DNA of 64,000 nt from an uncultured Saprospiraceae bacterium (GTDB taxonomy: Bacteria; Bacteroidota; Bacteroidia; Chitinophagales; Saprospiraceae), in contig CALMSO010000024.1 of NCBI GenBank assembly GCA_937872385.1, forward strand, positions 1-64,000, read 5' to 3'. Positions within the stretch are counted from its first letter, which is position 1. Every line of letters starts with the position of its first letter. This document shows, piece after piece, positions 62,845-64,000 of the stretch. The notes beneath the pieces were generated by a model. The model was not told the origin of the DNA. It did no database searches and saw only the letters and a list, made by a program, of their open reading frames with translations. Made by a program: the position numbers and the translations under genes.

Positions 62845-63348
62845 TTATTTTTTCGTCAATTGTGCTTCGTACATTTCTTCCTGCACGACCCTGCCCCATA
62901 GGGTGGTTTCGCGGCGGTGCACGTTTCTGAAGCCAAAGGATTCGTAAAGGCGAATGGCGGTTTGTTGCTCGCTGATGGTGAGTAGTTTTACGGAAGTGTA
63001 GGATTTGATATTGCAAAAATTCATAGCCGTTTGCATTAGCTGACGGCCCAGCCCGATGCCCCGCACGCTCGGCGCGAGCAGAAACCAACGCAACTGCGCC
63101 TGTACCTCCGAAACACGTACAATGGCAATGCTGCCTTGCACGACGCCATCTTTTTCTGCAATCCAAATGCACTCCCGGTCAGTTTGTTCTTTTACAAACT
63201 GGGCAATGGGTTCAGCTACATACGCCTCGAATGTATAATCAAAGCCGCGCTCTTGCCCGTACAGCAATCCGTGCAATTGAATAACTGCGCCCAAATCGCC
63301 GGGTTTTAGAAAGTTGCGGATGGTGACACCGTGTCCGATTTCTTCCAT
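62845..63348 (-). CDS. GNAT family N-acetyltransferase
   Basis: This 167-residue cytoplasmic protein of the GNAT fold transfers acetyl from acetyl-CoA to an unknown amine. The acetyl-CoA-binding motif A is RWFLLAPSVRGIGLGRQLMQ (about 87-106), with the R-G-x-G-L-G loop, followed by YTSVKLLTISEQQTAIRLYE (about 117-136) and FGFRNVHRRETTLWG. The N-terminus is IRNFLKPGDLGAVIQLHGLLY, common in MarR-fused GNATs, but no HTH is attached here. It converges with the EAD-TonB gene, with adjacent stop codons. Confidence 0.88.
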   Translation of the reverse strand: MEEIGHGVTIRNFLKPGDLGAVIQLHGLLYGQERGFDYTFEAYVAEPIAQFVKEQTDRECIWIAEKDGVVQGSIAIVRVSEVQAQLRWFLLAPSVRGIGLGRQLMQTAMNFCNIKSYTSVKLLTISEQQTAIRLYESFGFRNVHRRETTLWGRVVQEEMYEAQLTKK

Positions 63349-63445
63349 AATAGTACCATTTGAAACAACGAATAGCGAGCAAGCAGATTTTTAGACGATA
63401 GATGCCAGATTTTAGGACGAGACAAACCCTTCTAAACCTATTTGC

Positions 63446-63496
63446 CCTATTCCCCTATTTATCCTATTCCCCTATTTGCCCTATTCCCCTATCCCC
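63446..63496. repeat. Three tandem 17-bp repeats CCTATTCCCCTATTTRY
   Basis: Units begin at 63446, 63463 and 63480. The core CCxATTCCCCTAT is shared with the six-unit array at 45626-45727, with T for A in the third base. It is preceded by GATAGATGCCAG, like the other array, and lies between the GNAT and ABC-F genes. Confidence 0.88.
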
Positions 63497-63541
63497 CTTT
63501 ATAAACCGCAAATAGACATCCGACCTCTAAGATGGTATAAT

Positions 63542-64000
63542 TTACACAAGCTCGCCAGCGTACAAAGCTTCCCGTTGCTGCTTAATTTTTGCAGAAGTCA
63601 GATATTCGTCGAAACTCACCAATTGGTCTATCGTGCCATTGGGCGTGATTTCAATGATGCGATTGGCAACGGTTTGCAAGAGCTGGTGGTCGTGCGAAGT
63701 AAAGATCAGGTTGCCCTTAAATTCTTTCAAACCATTGTTCAATGCGGTGATACTTTCTAAGTCCAAGTGGTTGGTAGGCTCGTCCATCAGCAGGAAATTC
63801 GGATTGCGCAGCATCATTTTGGCAAACATACAGCGCACCTTTTCACCCCCCGACAGCACACTCGATTTTTTCATTACCTCCTCGCCAGAAAAGAGCATCC
63901 GCCCCAAGAATCCCCGAATAAACTGCTCGTCCTTGTCTTTAGAATACTCGCGCAGCCAGTTGATGAGGTCGAGGTCGTTTTCATTGCTGAAATACTCGGT
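63542..64000 (-). CDS. ABC-F family ATPase, C-terminal part (runs off the window)
   Basis: The last 152 residues of a leftward gene whose start lies beyond 64000. The second ATPase domain shows the signature SSVLSGGEKVRCMFAKMMLR, the Walker B NFLLMDEPTNHLDLESITAL and the switch histidine LIFTSHDHQLLQTVANRIIE. ABC-F proteins (EttA, YbiT and others) bind the ribosomal E site and help translation of difficult sequences. The segment NDLDLINWLREYSKDKDEQF before the signature and IEITPNGTIDQLVSFDEYL at the end resemble the YbiT-like branch found in Bacteroidota. It is incomplete here, so membrane-transporter alternatives are excluded only by the signature. Confidence 0.9.
   Translation of the reverse strand, partial: TEYFSNENDLDLINWLREYSKDKDEQFIRGFLGRMLFSGEEVMKKSSVLSGGEKVRCMFAKMMLRNPNFLLMDEPTNHLDLESITALNNGLKEFKGNLIFTSHDHQLLQTVANRIIEITPNGTIDQLVSFDEYLTSAKIKQQREALYAGELV

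Noticed and set aside
1-64000. Insertion sequence or prophage
   Set aside because: No transposase, integrase, phage structural gene or long terminal inverted repeats were recognised in either strand.

Overview
The window looks like a chromosomal segment of a Bacteroidota bacterium, most plausibly a Saprospiria-like (Lewinella/Haliscomenobacter-type) organism. The evidence is: proteins with type IX secretion system (T9SS) C-terminal sorting domains of types A and B, SprB-type repeats, two PorP/SprF outer-membrane proteins, two TonB-dependent receptors with carboxypeptidase-like N-terminal domains, a 313-residue NusB of the Bacteroidota type, the DUF1599/BT_3928 gene pair, and promoters matching the Bacteroidota -7 element TAnnTTTG. 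No rRNA, tRNA, CRISPR array, transposase or prophage gene was recognised. The taxonomic call is inference from these traits.

Layout. 1-5.9 kb: tRNA threonylcarbamoyl synthase, a TonB-dependent receptor, then a leftward folD - DinB-like - TRAP solute-binding-protein series. 6.2-12.5 kb: a 1598-residue secreted adhesin (CUB, PKD, two P-domains, seven SprB repeats, type B sorting domain) followed by a PorP/SprF gene and a strong terminator. 12.6-16.9 kb: coaD, a DUF2461 gene, a second TonB-dependent receptor with a full promoter and a perfect 7-1-7 palindrome upstream, and a DoxX-like gene. 17-20.8 kb: FkbM methyltransferase and GT2 glycosyltransferase, a membrane-anchored methyltransferase, a GGCT protein and a Maf pyrophosphatase. 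20.9-23.7 kb: a YceI - porin - YceI operon. 24.1-43.9 kb: a type A T9SS protein and, just upstream of it, an 18.5-kb gene for a 6169-residue protein made of fourteen repeats of about 400 residues. 44.5-54.7 kb: a YheT-type hydrolase, a membrane-bound Y_Y_Y/LuxR regulator, a CBS-pair protein, a CotH-like secreted protein, an NlpC/P60 protein whose catalytic cysteine is replaced, a second PorP/SprF and NusB. 54.9-64 kb: BT_3928 and DUF1599, a DMT transporter overlapping YigZ, SUI1, a small T9SS protein, a gamma carbonic anhydrase, an EAD-TM-TonB fusion protein, a GNAT acetyltransferase and the 3' end of an ABC-F gene.

The strongest candidate for something undescribed is the protein at 60967-62844. 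It joins a cytoplasmic effector-associated (EAD11-like) adaptor domain, known from predicted bacterial conflict systems, through one membrane helix to a periplasmic TonB C-terminal domain, the part that energises outer-membrane receptors. Other signals that the genes do not explain are: a 62-bp sequence duplicated upstream of two leftward genes 1.8 kb apart; three arrays of a 7-bp GCGAAYN repeat, one of which runs into a coding region and makes its C-terminus; two arrays of a 17-bp unit; and a long hairpin directly before a secreted-protein start codon.

Start codons were chosen from signal peptides, family starts, and TAnnTTTG elements lying between alternative starts. All domain names come from reading the sequence, without database searches.
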